From Isochrysis galbana (Eukaryota > Haptophyta > Isochrysidales > Isochrysidaceae), in assembly GCA_018136815.1 (NCBI GenBank), contig CM030934.1:1874695-1938694 (forward strand): a stretch of 64,000 nucleotides of DNA, in the 5' to 3' direction. A program made the translations under genes and the position numbers. Under the pieces are notes generated by a model that had not been told where the DNA came from, did no database searches, and saw only the letters and a program-made list of their open reading frames with translations. Within the stretch, counting starts at the first letter, position 1, and each line of letters starts with the position of its first letter. Shown one piece after another: positions 21,801 through 29,970 of this stretch.

Positions 21801-24343
21801 ATCGTTTGGCCGGCACGCGAATTTCGAATGCGTGCAAGCCCCTTCCCGAGACGTGAGACAAATCGCTGCCGTCGCGATGGCTGACGACGCATCACGACAC
21901 CCTTGATTCTGACAGGGCAGCCGCGCAGCATCGCCTCGATGTCGGGCGCGTCACTCTGACAGAGCACCGACTGGAGGCGTAGTGGGACAGGATGGTACGC
22001 GCCACCCCGGATGGTGCGATGGAGCATTCGCAGTTCGGATCGTGATGCGCGCTTGATGCAGTTTAGCATGGTGAGTGTGGCAACAGCCGAGGCCGCCTGG
22101 AGCGCGATGCCTAAGCCGAGGCGGTACGAAATTGGCACCAGCCAGCAGAGGGCGAGACGTGCACCCAGTGCGAGGATGAGTAGGAGGACGACGCCTTTCG
22201 AAAAGATCGGTCCGAAGGGTGCACAGCACGCGTGGCAGCCATCAGAAGCTGCGCCTGCATGCCGTGAACGAAGCCGTATGTTCACCAATAGGAGCAGTGG
22301 GAAGTAGACGAGCACGAGCCCAGAGGCGAGCGTCGCCCCGACGGCTGTCGAAGCCAAGTCGAACTGCGGCAAAGCTGGCACGAGGAAGGGCGCAACTATC
22401 TCCACGGTGTGCGCGAGGGAGCCGCACAAGTCCGCGACGGCAAGCGCGTCCGAGCACCGCACAGCGCGCTTCATTCGTGCAACGGGCGCGCTTCGATGAG
22501 CCTCGCGCAGCGTGGAGTGCGAGCGCGCATGGCTCTCCGCCTGCCGAACCGCCTCAGCAGCGGCACGAATGCGCATGCGCATCGCAAGCAGGCCGAGGAG
22601 CAGCATCGTTAGCATCAAGGGCACCCATGACAGCAGCCAGAGGGGCGGCGAATCCGTTTGCACGAGGCGCGAATATACGAGAGCGTCCCACTCGTGCAGC
22701 ATCGCCGCTCTCATGCGCATGGTGATGAAGGGCAGCGCCGGCACCGAGAACGTGAGCGCGTGCCAGCATATAGCAGCAGCAGGCAGGGCTGCGGTCCGGC
22801 GTGTGAGAGCAAACTCAAGGCAACAGCTAAGCAGCAGCACCTCTGCGACGATGCTGAAGTACCCCCACACGCAATCTGAGGCGACCATCGCTTGTGATGC
22901 CGCATCGACATGTGGATCCAGTATGACCATGAGAGCAGCGGCAAACCACGCGCCGGCGTGGCCGATGGCGGCGAGAGCAAAGACCACCTCCTCCATAGTT
23001 GGCAAGCGCAGCACGTCCACTTCCCGTGGCAGTGGGCCCCACACCTCGATGAGTGGCTTATCAGCCTCATGCTCAACGCTCTCTTCCTCATGCTCCATAC
23101 GCCTTGATGAGGTACGCGCGGACAAGCGCACGCGGCTTAGCCTCTTCAGCGGTGAGGCTGAGCGGCGTGACGAAGGGTGCGAATTCAAGCAGGAGGTGGC
23201 ACTCGCAGGAGTCGCGTCGTCAATCAAGACAGAGGTGGATCCCAGACAGGAGCCCGAGGCGCGCTCACTGCAGCGCGACATGTCTGCTTCGGGCCCGCTG
23301 GACCGAGGCCGCATTGAGTGCCGCCAGCTCTCTACCCAGCGCTGAGGCGACATCGCTGACAAGCTCATACGCGTGGGCGACGGCATGCGCGAGGGCGAGG
23401 GCGGCAAGCTGGAACGGAAGGCTCCGGCACCATTGGGTGCGTCAACATCAACAATGATGCTGCTTGGCACAGCTTTAGTCGAGGAGATGCCTTCTGCGGC
23501 CGAGGGCCGAAGAGCACCCCTTGGTGGCGACGGGACACGGCGCACCTCACTCCGTGTCGGGCCGCCGATGGCCGTGCTGGCCGCATGGACGGCGGCGCCG
23601 ACGCACAATGTGGGCTGCGGTTCGAGCTTTCCATCGAGCGAGGGTGAGGGCGGAGTGGCCGCATCGGCCTTCCCGTTAGCGGTGGAGTCTGCAGGTTGCC
23701 CGCCGAGCCCCCGGAATACGGCCCCGCTTGAGCTGGCACCGCCACCACCATCCCCAAACCAGACCCTCCGAGGAAACTGTCCACTCCCGTCTCCAACGTC
23801 GCTCGCGACCGATGCGCGGATGCTTGAGGGCGACATGCCCTCAGTCAGCCCCAGCCGACTGCTATTGCGCCGAGAGAGCGTTGCCCGCATGCAAGGGGAC
23901 ACCTCCTTCATAGCCGAGCGCTGCGGCGAGCCAGTCAGAAGGTGGGGCGAGCGCGCCGGCTGTGCAGCCGACGAGTGAGGCTCGGCGGCCTCTCTGGGCG
24001 GCTCTAGCCGTTGCACCTGGAGCGCAGCCTCCTGCCTGACTCGCCTGCGCGTGAGTGGCGATGGCAGGTCGAGCAGCCGCTGCGTCTGTATCGGCGGGCG
24101 TCGCTGCGCGACGGACGGAGGGGGAGGAAGAAGGGGAGGAGGAAGGGAAGGGAAGGGAGGGGGAGTGGGAGAGAGAGAGAGAGAGGGAGAGAGAGAAGGA
24201 GAGAGAGAGGGAGAGGAAGCGGAATCGCGGGTGAGCTGGCCCAGCTGGCATGCTGTGGCTGGGTGGGCGCGGGCGAGGCGGAGGAGGAGCTGGTCGCGCT
24301 GGGGCGGGGGGAGAGAGCGGACCCACTCGTCAGTCAAGTCCAT
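15848..24343 (-). CDS. Giant multi-pass membrane phosphoinositide phospholipase C
   Basis: The enzyme should hydrolyse PIP2 to IP3 and diacylglycerol. Counting from the ATG at 24343 (2831 residues), residues about 450-760 contain seven or eight hydrophobic helices, unlike ordinary soluble PI-PLCs. Residues about 965-1075 look PH-like and 1090-1200 resemble the EF-hand region. The X domain (1645-1797) keeps both catalytic histidines (SSHNTYLIGEQ and THGHAACTTI) and the acidic metal ligands (VEIDCWDGG, LSLEMHC). A long X-Y linker holds a six-residue repeat (1841-1870) and a PH-like C-terminal helix (EDAASWVRIINDELW, about 2345). The Y domain (2372-2490) has GFQMIALNLQT and NGRCGYFLAPP. A C2-like region (2497-2752) ends the protein. 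The frame stays open up to an ATG at 24871, but that extension is CT-microsatellite translation (Ser/Leu/Pro), so I prefer 24343. No intron is needed. Confidence 0.94.
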   Translation of the reverse strand: MDLTDEWVRSLPPPQRDQLLLRLARAHPATACQLGQLTRDSASSPSLSPSLSPSLSLSPTPPPFPSLPPPLLPPPPSVAQRRPPIQTQRLLDLPSPLTRRRVRQEAALQVQRLEPPREAAEPHSSAAQPARSPHLLTGSPQRSAMKEVSPCMRATLSRRNSSRLGLTEGMSPSSIRASVASDVGDGSGQFPRRVWFGDGGGGASSSGAVFRGLGGQPADSTANGKADAATPPSPSLDGKLEPQPTLCVGAAVHAASTAIGGPTRSEVRRVPSPPRGALRPSAAEGISSTKAVPSSIIVDVDAPNGAGAFRSSLPPSPSRMPSPTRMSLSAMSPQRWVESWRHSMRPRSSGPEADMSRCSERASGSCLGSTSVLIDDATPASATSCLNSHPSSRRSASPLKRLSRVRLSARTSSRRMEHEEESVEHEADKPLIEVWGPLPREVDVLRLPTMEEVVFALAAIGHAGAWFAAALMVILDPHVDAASQAMVASDCVWGYFSIVAEVLLLSCCLEFALTRRTAALPAAAICWHALTFSVPALPFITMRMRAAMLHEWDALVYSRLVQTDSPPLWLLSWVPLMLTMLLLGLLAMRMRIRAAAEAVRQAESHARSHSTLREAHRSAPVARMKRAVRCSDALAVADLCGSLAHTVEIVAPFLVPALPQFDLASTAVGATLASGLVLVYFPLLLLVNIRLRSRHAGAASDGCHACCAPFGPIFSKGVVLLLILALGARLALCWLVPISYRLGLGIALQAASAVATLTMLNCIKRASRSELRMLHRTIRGGAYHPVPLRLQSVLCQSDAPDIEAMLRGCPVRIKGVVMRRQPSRRQRFVSRLGKGLARIRNSRAGQTIAGFATNALKLLSLARCCCPDASTRFTGALCGGTLAIRRPDSTRVAAAGGGTIRRSSPPTKPSCCGPIVSAPWSFSWRGSHQTHASHSPASPSILGGARVAARVLLHRLSRRVRGTVSSLTAADVDEWCVSTTTMHAAQIQLSPDFSCILISLHAGRHSGSSRGLYRGHELMPMRLESAAAVSNVAYAPGTISITMRQVGPTPSVVTTIRFAKVADAKPWLALGKLLTAPPEALPRRWRTFYFRAFSASCAAPALGLAVPSELNAFLRRINIDPHVALSHGAHTGGRALDVHSAEPLPSHATFARVCALLQPIVTCHYLEQELRALGRQGGTNADLLDMSSGGITREVFLRLMRALRRPGPADVRKDIEPSERRRRPETAADDEDDADSLHERSQALGAAERPSIRARIGQDIRGMGPSSSSWSVLRKRRAPGAATGTASADPQDASRPADNAWACFGLDETEILKIMSKRDVGDAGHSPSPIKQRAPRPATWTKESTATAPADAQSDTPSDKLSENRSSGSIVFRGNSQCASSALDTCDLSAAGHAAESCCTDLDTVSQPARCDPRDADPELALVAKAPRPRDPPSGGLPLWRNFCAGSALSNASLRTIIYRGSSPRPSRAPSSGNLIESANRCRPSRATTEEAPKSSIWTKARVGVASVDGLSTGVGAMRKGRDEAAVHGMAAASVFGAVTVMQSICSRLRGSNHGAEDNAHGMASRPLSRDGSSDALSRRPSISNVVASVGRTRSLNPEAETEAKAAFRAHASRVRGTLRISHDELLGVLANPEHNNAVHPREARVWQDMKQPLSHYLIFSSHNTYLIGEQVMGVSMATAYSRAIEMGCRCVEIDCWDGGWSDAYEPIVTHGHAACTTIKAREAILAIAECYEALPPAVRTPLILSLEMHCTLPQQVKLAAMFKEIFGPALVLPGAGPLRSPSELMGRVMLKGRVLAANHPAFVASCFAGPSDPAATQPQIALPMRSHSELTEVSREVPAFSREPTLSREPTLSREPTLSREPTLSREPTIILREPTISRQHTAGSSPHDASSARRVPSYSYLSSRDSLDSNPRNSPEGLLLPRRPPAAPSRSLSSLARAMRGGSVDSLVSQESIRDSVASGWSNVPRGDGSSTCCGEGSQAILDGSALGTIDRALASTRDSLLSEAPAIRSTSTVALEPSTSSPSDRRSPQKQRNSCGALAPVEDSSGVSLDTLKVGMVARVRRGSRECVGELSKTVSLYTSASATSSTGAQTRPAAAGARRSRRIGGGGARRTNEEGQPLKSTNRRQSCAGKALSYLTGGGSGNTGTVKTRGVLTVCAQGTPGQASPPVAGSLVGRVALAQLRAFDGARPQLWLVSQPPGRAAVSTSIGVLDPLPPSALSIQTENILEGELADVEESTSAPSRPGEQRDGGVSPDASDAFEEAAAFSSAQMRLEVSLATQTVDGSSLFNVVYIGDAIQESDGVGTGVAGVPAGAAAVAGGGELQRLLDFGSRTCTLEAASPEDAASWVRIINDELWKSDAHFKELERMHRVSPELSAITALASRKLAALPGHPWQPTQMCSVDERAAERLLREVNHDQLVASNKERLCRVYPKATRVLSDNVDPELFAMLSAAGFQMIALNLQTQDEATAYASALFSQNGRCGYFLAPPRSEHGLVLRVSLISAIHVPRAGEGRIAEPPPRWHGYVPRLDTKLEAPSATSDPTDVYVTMQVMGPGFCCALHTMSGVMGGGSAVSSSRYDTSPAALRDGSGPPSACSGVRGVRVDADALRPLQRHIWRSSTVLGNGFNAQWGVEGARRPRAASASEQKARPCEDAHVLASRPELTVLRVCIWSASSVRLGAAGGNPPREWHEPSTLPSVKEAGQASDVLLATAAVPLLSLRGGLRAFYMTHPRGGEPIDLCSILCHIGIDEATDVPFDSLDGDGAAPTISRPRGRARQALPLPGNLVRRLMRRASTTSVISAPPARAADDGRASYEDEPGLQSLMQSSLI
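18741..18830 (-). repeat. 18-bp in-frame tandem repeat in the PLC X-Y linker
   Basis: GGCTGAGGGTTGGCTCAC/GC units (18 bp, + strand) recur about four to five times, encoding SREPTL hexapeptides on minus. The linker lies between the catalytic halves, where autoinhibitory segments usually sit. Copy number is likely polymorphic, and length changes in multiples of 18 keep the frame. Confidence 0.9.
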
Positions 24344-24660
24344 ACGGAACTGGGGGAAGGGGGAGGGAAGGAGGGAAGGGGGAGGGAGAGGGGAGGCGGC
24401 GCCCCTCCCCCCTGTGGGGCGCAAGAGAGGGAGAGGAAGCGGGAGGAGAGCGAGGAGGGGGTGCGGTGGGGGGGGGGGGGGCAAGGTAGAGAGAAGAGAG
24501 GCGGGGGAGAGAGAGAAGAGGGAGGGCTGAAGCGGGGGGGGGGGCGAGAGAGTGGGAGAGAGACTGTGATGGGAGTCAGAGAGAGGAGAGAAGGAGAGGC
24601 ACAGACAGGGGAAGGGAGAGGCGGAGAGAGAGGAAGAAATCGTAGGAGGATAGAAGAAAC

Positions 24661-24705
<45 letters not shown>

Positions 24706-25290
24706 GAGGAGGGAACATCTTCAAGACGGGAGAGACGGGAAGGAGAGCGAGAAGGACAGATTTCTTCGTCCAGAGTACTCGTAGATATCTGCACAGGAGG
24801 AGAGAGAGAGGCTGGCCTCCTCTCTTGAGCGAGGAGAGGAGAGAGCGAGAGAGAGCAGCAGCAGCGTGCAAGAAAGAAAGAATACGTATAAGAAGCCTTC
24901 CTACCTTGCAGAAGAAGAAGAGAAGAGAGAACAGAACTCTCGTACTCCGTAGAGAAGTATTCTAGTGGGAGTCCACTACCTAAAAGGGGGGGGGGGAGGG
25001 GGAGGCAACTCCCACGAAACAAGAGAGAGGCAAACGAGAGAGGGAGAGAGACCAGGGAGTACCAGGGGGAGAAGTAAGAAATAAGACGATGGAGATATAA
25101 AACCCCCCTCCTCGATCTCTGCAACAAGTGCGCGTCGGCGGGCCACGGGGGGGAGGGCACCACGGGGGCAGCGGAGACCTCCGTCTTTGGAGAGGGAGGA
25201 GGAAAAAGGGGAAAGAGAGGAAGGGAAGAAGGGAAGAGAGAGGGCGAGTGTGGGAGAGAGAGAGAGGGAGAGAGAGAGCTCTACTGTAAA
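24344..25290. repeat. Long GA/CT-rich tract upstream of the PLC gene
   Basis: On + this is GA/GGGA-rich with several (GA)n cores (24660-24720, 25255-25280) and G runs; on the gene strand it is CT-rich. It starts immediately upstream of the preferred PLC start and forms the presumed promoter/5' UTR. Open frames through it on both strands give only Ser/Leu or Arg/Glu low-complexity sequence. Confidence 0.8.
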
Positions 25291-25389
25291 GTATGTTTGC
25301 CCCTCTTGGAGAGAAATGAAACGATCGGACCGTTGCCCTGGCCCTCTCGGGCTCCTCGTCTCCTCCCTTCTCTTCCTAACTAAAAATGG

Positions 25390-25690
25390 AACGGTTGCAC
25401 ACGGTGGGGGGTGGGGTGGGGGGGGGGTGGGGGGGGGGGGGGGCGGAGGCACGGCGGCACCCACCGCACAGCGCATGGCACCCTAGATGGGAAATACGGT
25501 GCAGGGGCCTGCAAATACAGCCAAATACATATGTATTTGGCCTCCGGCCAAATACATTTCAAATACATTCGAGGCCTACTACCCAGGACACGCTTCAAAT
25601 ACAGCCAAATACATATGTATTTGGTCTTAGGCGGCTTGCCTTCATTTGGTCTCCTTTCCCTCAGGGTTTCTTCCCCTCCCTGTGGGGACT
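25390..25690. repeat. G-tract plus CAAATACATATGTATTTG palindromes
   Basis: A G-run of about 60 bp (25398-25445) precedes a segment, about 25480-25517, whose reverse complement is at about 53058-53095 (shared GAAATACGGTGC and GGGGCCTGCAAATAC). Two copies of the perfect palindrome CAAATACATATGTATTTG follow, near 25525 and 25605, with the GGCTTGCCTTCATTTGGT repeat at 25630. The arrangement looks like the end of a dispersed element of unknown class. Confidence 0.6.
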
Positions 25691-26058
25691 CTCACCCTAC
25701 CATGAGCCCCCCCGCGAGCACCCCCAAGGAGAGGCCCAGGAGCACCCCGTACGCGACCAGAACGGCGTCGCCTTGGCTCGGTATGAGGGCGCGCCCCGAG
25801 AGGGCCTCCTTCGACAAGGATTCATTGTGGTGACGTTGGTGAACATCTCGAGGAGACGAGGAGAAAAATAAGTCGTTAGAGCTAGCATTCTCGGAGCTCT
25901 TCCCGGTCCTCCCACCGAGTTTCACTCCTGGACATGCCTCTTTGAATTTACGAGAGAAGAAAGCGCGCGCGCGCCGCCGCGCGCATTCTGTCAGATTGAC
26001 CCCTCGCGCGAGCGGTGGGAGGGGGGAAGCGCGCGCACGCGCGCAGTGGGGGGAGGGA

Positions 26059-26889
26059 ATGACGTGCGCTACCGGGCAGCCCTTCGCGGTGCGCGCGCGC
26101 GGCCTCGCCTTCACGCAGTGCCTCCACGAGGGCGCCGACACCATCGGCGACTACGTGCGCAAGCACGGGCGATGGACGGGCTGCGACACCCTCGCGAGCA
26201 CGTGGGAGAGGCCGGAGGTCGCGGCGGGCGGCGGCGTCTTCGTCGACGTCGGCGCCAACATCGGCAGCTGCACGCTCCTCATGCTCGCCCTCGGCGCCAC
26301 GGTGCACGCCTTCGAGCCCGTGCCCGACAACGTCCGGCTGCTCAACGCGTCCGTCCGCGCCAACCCCGGCTTCGCCGACCGCGTCGTCGTCAAGCAGCTC
26401 GCACTCGGCGCGCGCCCGCAGCGCGCGGCCTCGCTCTTCGTGCAGGCGCGCAACTCGGGCAACGCCGTGCTCCACGTGCCCGTGCCCGACCGCGCGACCG
26501 ACCAGATGCACGCGCCGATCCGCGTCGAGGTGAGCACGGCCGACGCCGAGCTCGCCGCCGTCCGGCGGGTGCGGCTCATGAAGCTCGACGTGCAGGGGAG
26601 CGAGCTGAGCGTCCTCCGCGGCGCGCGGCGCACCCTCCGGCGCACCGCCGCCCTCTCCTTCGAGGTCGCGCACCGCCACCTGGCCGCGCACAACGCCTCC
26701 GCCCAGCTGCTCGCGGCCGAGGTGGCCGCCGCCGGCTTCCGCCTACATTCTCCCGCCCCCTTCTCTCCAACTCCCGGCCGAAGCAGCGCGCGCGGCCTCC
26801 CCGGAACCAGCTTCTCCGATAAAGAGGGAACTGGGAAAGGGGGAGGGGGTTGTCAGGGGTTAAGGTTGGGTAGTAGGGAGGTACACTAG
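26059..26889 (+). CDS. FkbM-family SAM-dependent methyltransferase, C-terminus probably replaced
   Basis: FkbM-type enzymes methylate hydroxyl groups of sugars or polyketides; the substrate here is unknown. The Rossmann core starts at about residue 60 with FVDVGANIGSCTLLMLALGA (SAM-binding motif I), then HAFEPVPDNVRLL and, at residues 173-190, MKLDVQGSELSVLRGA, the FkbM hallmark. After SFEVAHRHL and AAAGFRLH the frame continues as a Ser/Pro/Gly-rich tail unlike the family, so the natural C-terminus is probably lost or lies in another exon. I chose the ATG at 26059; the frame is open further upstream but with Arg/Ala low-complexity. Third codon positions are almost all G or C, far more than in WDR24, PLC or IFT54, suggesting a different origin or compositional domain. 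No polypurine tract precedes it. Confidence 0.82.
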   Translation: MTCATGQPFAVRARGLAFTQCLHEGADTIGDYVRKHGRWTGCDTLASTWERPEVAAGGGVFVDVGANIGSCTLLMLALGATVHAFEPVPDNVRLLNASVRANPGFADRVVVKQLALGARPQRAASLFVQARNSGNAVLHVPVPDRATDQMHAPIRVEVSTADAELAAVRRVRLMKLDVQGSELSVLRGARRTLRRTAALSFEVAHRHLAAHNASAQLLAAEVAAAGFRLHSPAPFSPTPGRSSARGLPGTSFSDKEGTGKGGGGCQGLRLGSREVH

Positions 26890-26974
26890 CACACTGCCTC
26901 ACGCCGCACGCGTAGCGGTGAATTTTAAGAAGATTTTTTTTTAACTGCCCATCTTTTGTCTCTTTCTCCTCCGT

Positions 26975-27260
26975 GTGCGTGCGAGACTAACGTTACGTGC
27001 GAAACTAACGTTACGTGCGAGACCTGAGTTTGTCATGGAGGCGCTCGCAATGTTGGGTGGGCCCGTGATTGCGGGGGGCGCAATGTTGGGTGGGCCCGTG
27101 ATTGCGGGGGCCGTAGAGCGTTTTTCTGACTCACGATCGCGTCCCTCATGCCCGAGGGGGTCGGCTCGACCTTCGAGGGGGTCGGCTCGACCTTCGAGGG
27201 GGTCGGCTCGACCTTCGAGGGGGTCGGCTCGACCTTCGAGGGGGTCGGCTCGACCTTGTG
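26975..27260. repeat. Three consecutive small tandem arrays
   Basis: First, ACTAACGTTACGTGCGA-type units repeat at about 26985-27020. Next, a 32-bp unit (GCAATGTTGGGTGGGCCCGT and following) is duplicated at about 27047-27110. Third, a 21-bp unit (GGGGGTCGGCTCGACCTTCG plus A) is repeated about five times at 27157-27257. Spacer-free perfect units rule out CRISPR. Translations are repetitive in all frames and I do not call a gene. Confidence 0.85.
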
Positions 27261-27904
27261 TCTCCGTTTCCACCATGCGGGGTCGGACCGGGCGGACCGG
27301 TCATCGGTGACATCAGCTTGTCCCATTGGGTTTCTTACGTATCGGCGGATTCTTGGGGTCTCCCCGACAAGCCCCCCTCTCTGCCACCCCTCCGGTATGT
27401 ATTAAAAAATAAGTGTTGAACCACGAGCCACGCGCGGCGCGCCGAAGCCGAAGCTCTGTTGGCGCTCCCCTGCTGCGCGTACATAGTACATAGGAGCTTT
27501 CTTGCTCATTCGGTTTCTTGTTCATGACCGGTCGGTGCCCTTTCGCTCTATGTAGGTTTCTTAGCATACGGACGGTCAATTTCCTTGTACACTGTCCTTA
27601 ATGGGGTGGTTTCTTACTTAATGATGCACCCCTACTGTAGAATAAAGACCTATATCTTTGATCTCTGCATTCACTGATGCTCTACCGTGCTAACGTGCCA
27701 ATTACACCCAAGACCACACGCACAAGATACACGGGCACACAAGGCCGCACAAGCACAAGAGCACATCACAGATCACAGCTAGCGCACTTCAGTCCACAAT
27801 CCGCTGATTGTATCGACTCATCAATGACGCTTGCAGATTGTCGGCGAGCACACATTAGCCTGCTGGTCACCATACATGACGCGGAGCAACGAAAACACAC
27901 ACGT
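27261..27904. other. Intergenic region
   Basis: No gene found. A loosely repeated phrase with CATTGGGTTTCTTACGTA-like elements occurs at about 27324-27345, and related TTTCTTG/TTTCTTA phrases at 27510-27620. Nothing else is recognised. Confidence 0.3.
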
Positions 27905-29002
27905 TCACACGAGGCAGAATTGGGTGAAATGGCAAATACAATGCGTGCGGCCGATGTCCATGCGGGGAATGCCTTGCCGTTGGTGCGCCACCACGCCGAG
28001 AATTCCATGGGAGAAATCGTCGACTTCGAGCGTGTTGATTGCCGCGTGGCTGGCCGCGACCAAGTAGGCAGGCAGCTGAGCCTTCAGAGCGTCGAGGTCA
28101 ATGCCCCCCTCATCCTCAGGCATGCTTATGGGCGTGATCACAGACAAGGCATCTATCGAAGCCGGTGTTGTGAGAGGAGGCTGGGGCTGGGCCTTGGCCT
28201 CCCCTGCCTCTTCGTGGTTGTCTGACTCGGGAGTAGCTGGACGGGAAACAACGGGGTCGGAAGAAACTTCACTAGATTCCCTCCCCCTCTCATAACGATG
28301 AAGAGCCGACCACGGCTCGTATGCGGTAGCCTCAGTCGAGCTAAGGGAAGGCCGGTCCGATAGGCTGCGCCGCGCGCAAGCGAGTAGCTCCAACGCGGAC
28401 AGTTTCTTCGTCGATGGCTGGTCTCCCTGTTGGCTCAAATGTCGAAGAAGAACAGGCATCCAATGGGTCGCCATCGCTCCAGCTACACCGACGTAGGTGC
28501 GGCCGCGAAGAGCGCCACGGTGCGGTGAAGGAGAGAGGTTAGCCATGGCCGACTCACGGCCATCCACGACGCAGGTTGGCTGGAGAGGCGGCAGCCCTTT
28601 GGTGAGGTACAACCCGGTGGCTTTCTGGTGTCCAGTGCCGTGCTCCCAGGGTTGGACGAATTGGGTCGGGGTCAACCCCCCGACTAAACGGCGAGCTTCC
28701 GCATGCATCCGAGGTTTCTCAACCGCTACAAACGGAGCACTGGCGGAGGCCATTGACTTGAAGACGCGGGCGGCCGACTCAAGAGCGGCACGACGTCCGG
28801 GTTCTTGGGAGAGCCATTGACTGCTGACGGCACGGGCTTGTTCGTACGGGCTCAGGTAGCGCTGGCAGAGGTTGACGCACGAAAGGATGGGCAGGAATAC
28901 AACATGCCAGGACGAAGCAAATTTCCGCCCGAGACCACCACCTGACAGAGTTGAAGCCTCTTCGTCGCAGAACCGGGTAAAAAATCTCTCTACAAACCCC
29001 AA
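27905..29002 (-). pseudogene. Rearranged gag/methyltransferase remnant of the chromovirus family
   Basis: The minus-strand frame contains the gag phrase SCVNLCQRYLSPYEQAR (compare 36934-36984) joined directly to SSQWLSQEPGRRAALESAAR from the methyltransferase domain (compare 40235-40300). It then follows that domain and its C-terminal flank to about SDNHE before turning into unrelated sequence. About 3.2 kb between the two points of the intact element is missing. The upstream half of the methyltransferase domain, including motif I and the PPC motif, is absent, and the ENP motif reads EKP. The product cannot be an active enzyme. A 365-residue open frame has nevertheless survived. Neither a clean splice junction nor an LTR is visible at the joint. 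Confidence 0.85.
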
Positions 29003-29970
29003 ACACCACTATCTTACGCACACTCACAGTAACACGTAGAACACTAACGTAAACAGAGCGGGCGCGTGAGGGAGGGGGAAAAGGGGGGGAAAGAGAAAAA
29101 AGAAGAGAGGGGCCCCGTCGCCTCTCCTCACCTGAAGAGAGGGACCTCACGGGACTTAGAAAGTAAATACAGGAGAGCAGGAGAGGACAGAGGGACATCC
29201 GTGACAGCGCTGTATGTGCAAACGCTGCTCGCTTTTACGTTACACATATTCCCTGTAACATTATGTGTTATAACAGTATTATTGTATGCCACGACACTTG
29301 CTCACTCGTTGCTGCCTCAACTTGGAACTTGGAATCCCACACCCACACCAGCACCCTCAACATCCACCTTGGGGTGCCTAATGGCCACCTAGCGCACCGC
29401 CTTCGCCGTTTTTTCACCTGATGCACCTGCATGGCAGCTTCACCCATATTCCCAGCATATTTATATTCCAAACTGCAAAATTTTCTCATTGCCTCTGAGT
29501 GCTAGGCTCCAATTGCACCCTTGGGCGCTCAAATACAGGGCACACTAACGGTAACGATATCGAACCAAACAAGACACAAGACATCCTGTGATAACCACCC
29601 ACCAGACCTCTCCGCCTTCCTCCCTTCCCATCCGTGGAGTTTGTTGCACCCAATGTCCGGCCGTACTTCACCTTCAGCAAGACACGATTTGACGTCGTCA
29701 CGACTGCCTCAGCTCCCCACCAGGGTGTTGATTTTCCTCCTATAGCCACGAAGCACCAAGGAAGGGAGGAAGTCGCCGAACAACTCGTCATCTCTCCGAT
29801 TCCATTCCCATCCCTCCCCTGTCTTGAATGTGGTATACAGGACACCGCAGCTCCAATTGTCTCACAAAACATCACGCTCGCATGCACGCGAGGTTCGGGC
29901 CAAACCTTTTAATCCGGAAGGCTCGCCCACCCTCACGCCTTGGTGAGCCCTTCGAGCGGGCGGCGCGCGG
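29003..29970. other. Intergenic region between element remnant and TPMT-like gene
   Basis: Purine-rich at 29060-29120, then AT-richer sequence. Weak frames exist on both strands at 29486-29912, but they show no domain or composition that supports a gene. The TPMT-like gene is transcribed toward this region, so 29900-29970 is probably its 3' UTR. Confidence 0.3.

Noticed and set aside
22512-23345. Open frames on + opposite the PLC membrane region
   Set aside because: They are antisense shadows of the PLC coding sequence without domain signatures.
24344-24871. N-terminal 176-residue extension of the PLC
   Set aside because: It consists of Ser/Leu/Pro runs from the CT repeat; similar repeats precede other genes as non-coding tracts, so the later ATG is more credible.
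25948-26822. Long open frames overlapping FkbM on minus and in another + frame
   Set aside because: GC-rich codons ending in C/G create open antisense and shifted frames; the products are Arg/Ala/Gly-rich without motifs, while the FkbM frame has clear family motifs.
27157-27257. Possible CRISPR-like array
   Set aside because: Five 21-bp units follow one another with no spacers, in a eukaryotic context; it is a simple tandem repeat.
28790-28830. Splice junction explaining the gag-methyltransferase fusion
   Set aside because: Neither side of the joint shows GT/AG in the intact element, so a genomic deletion is more likely than a reverse-transcribed spliced RNA.
29486-29912. Candidate small genes between the element remnant and the TPMT-like gene
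   Set aside because: Open frames on both strands overlap each other, and neither shows domain motifs, hydrophobic patterning or splice support.
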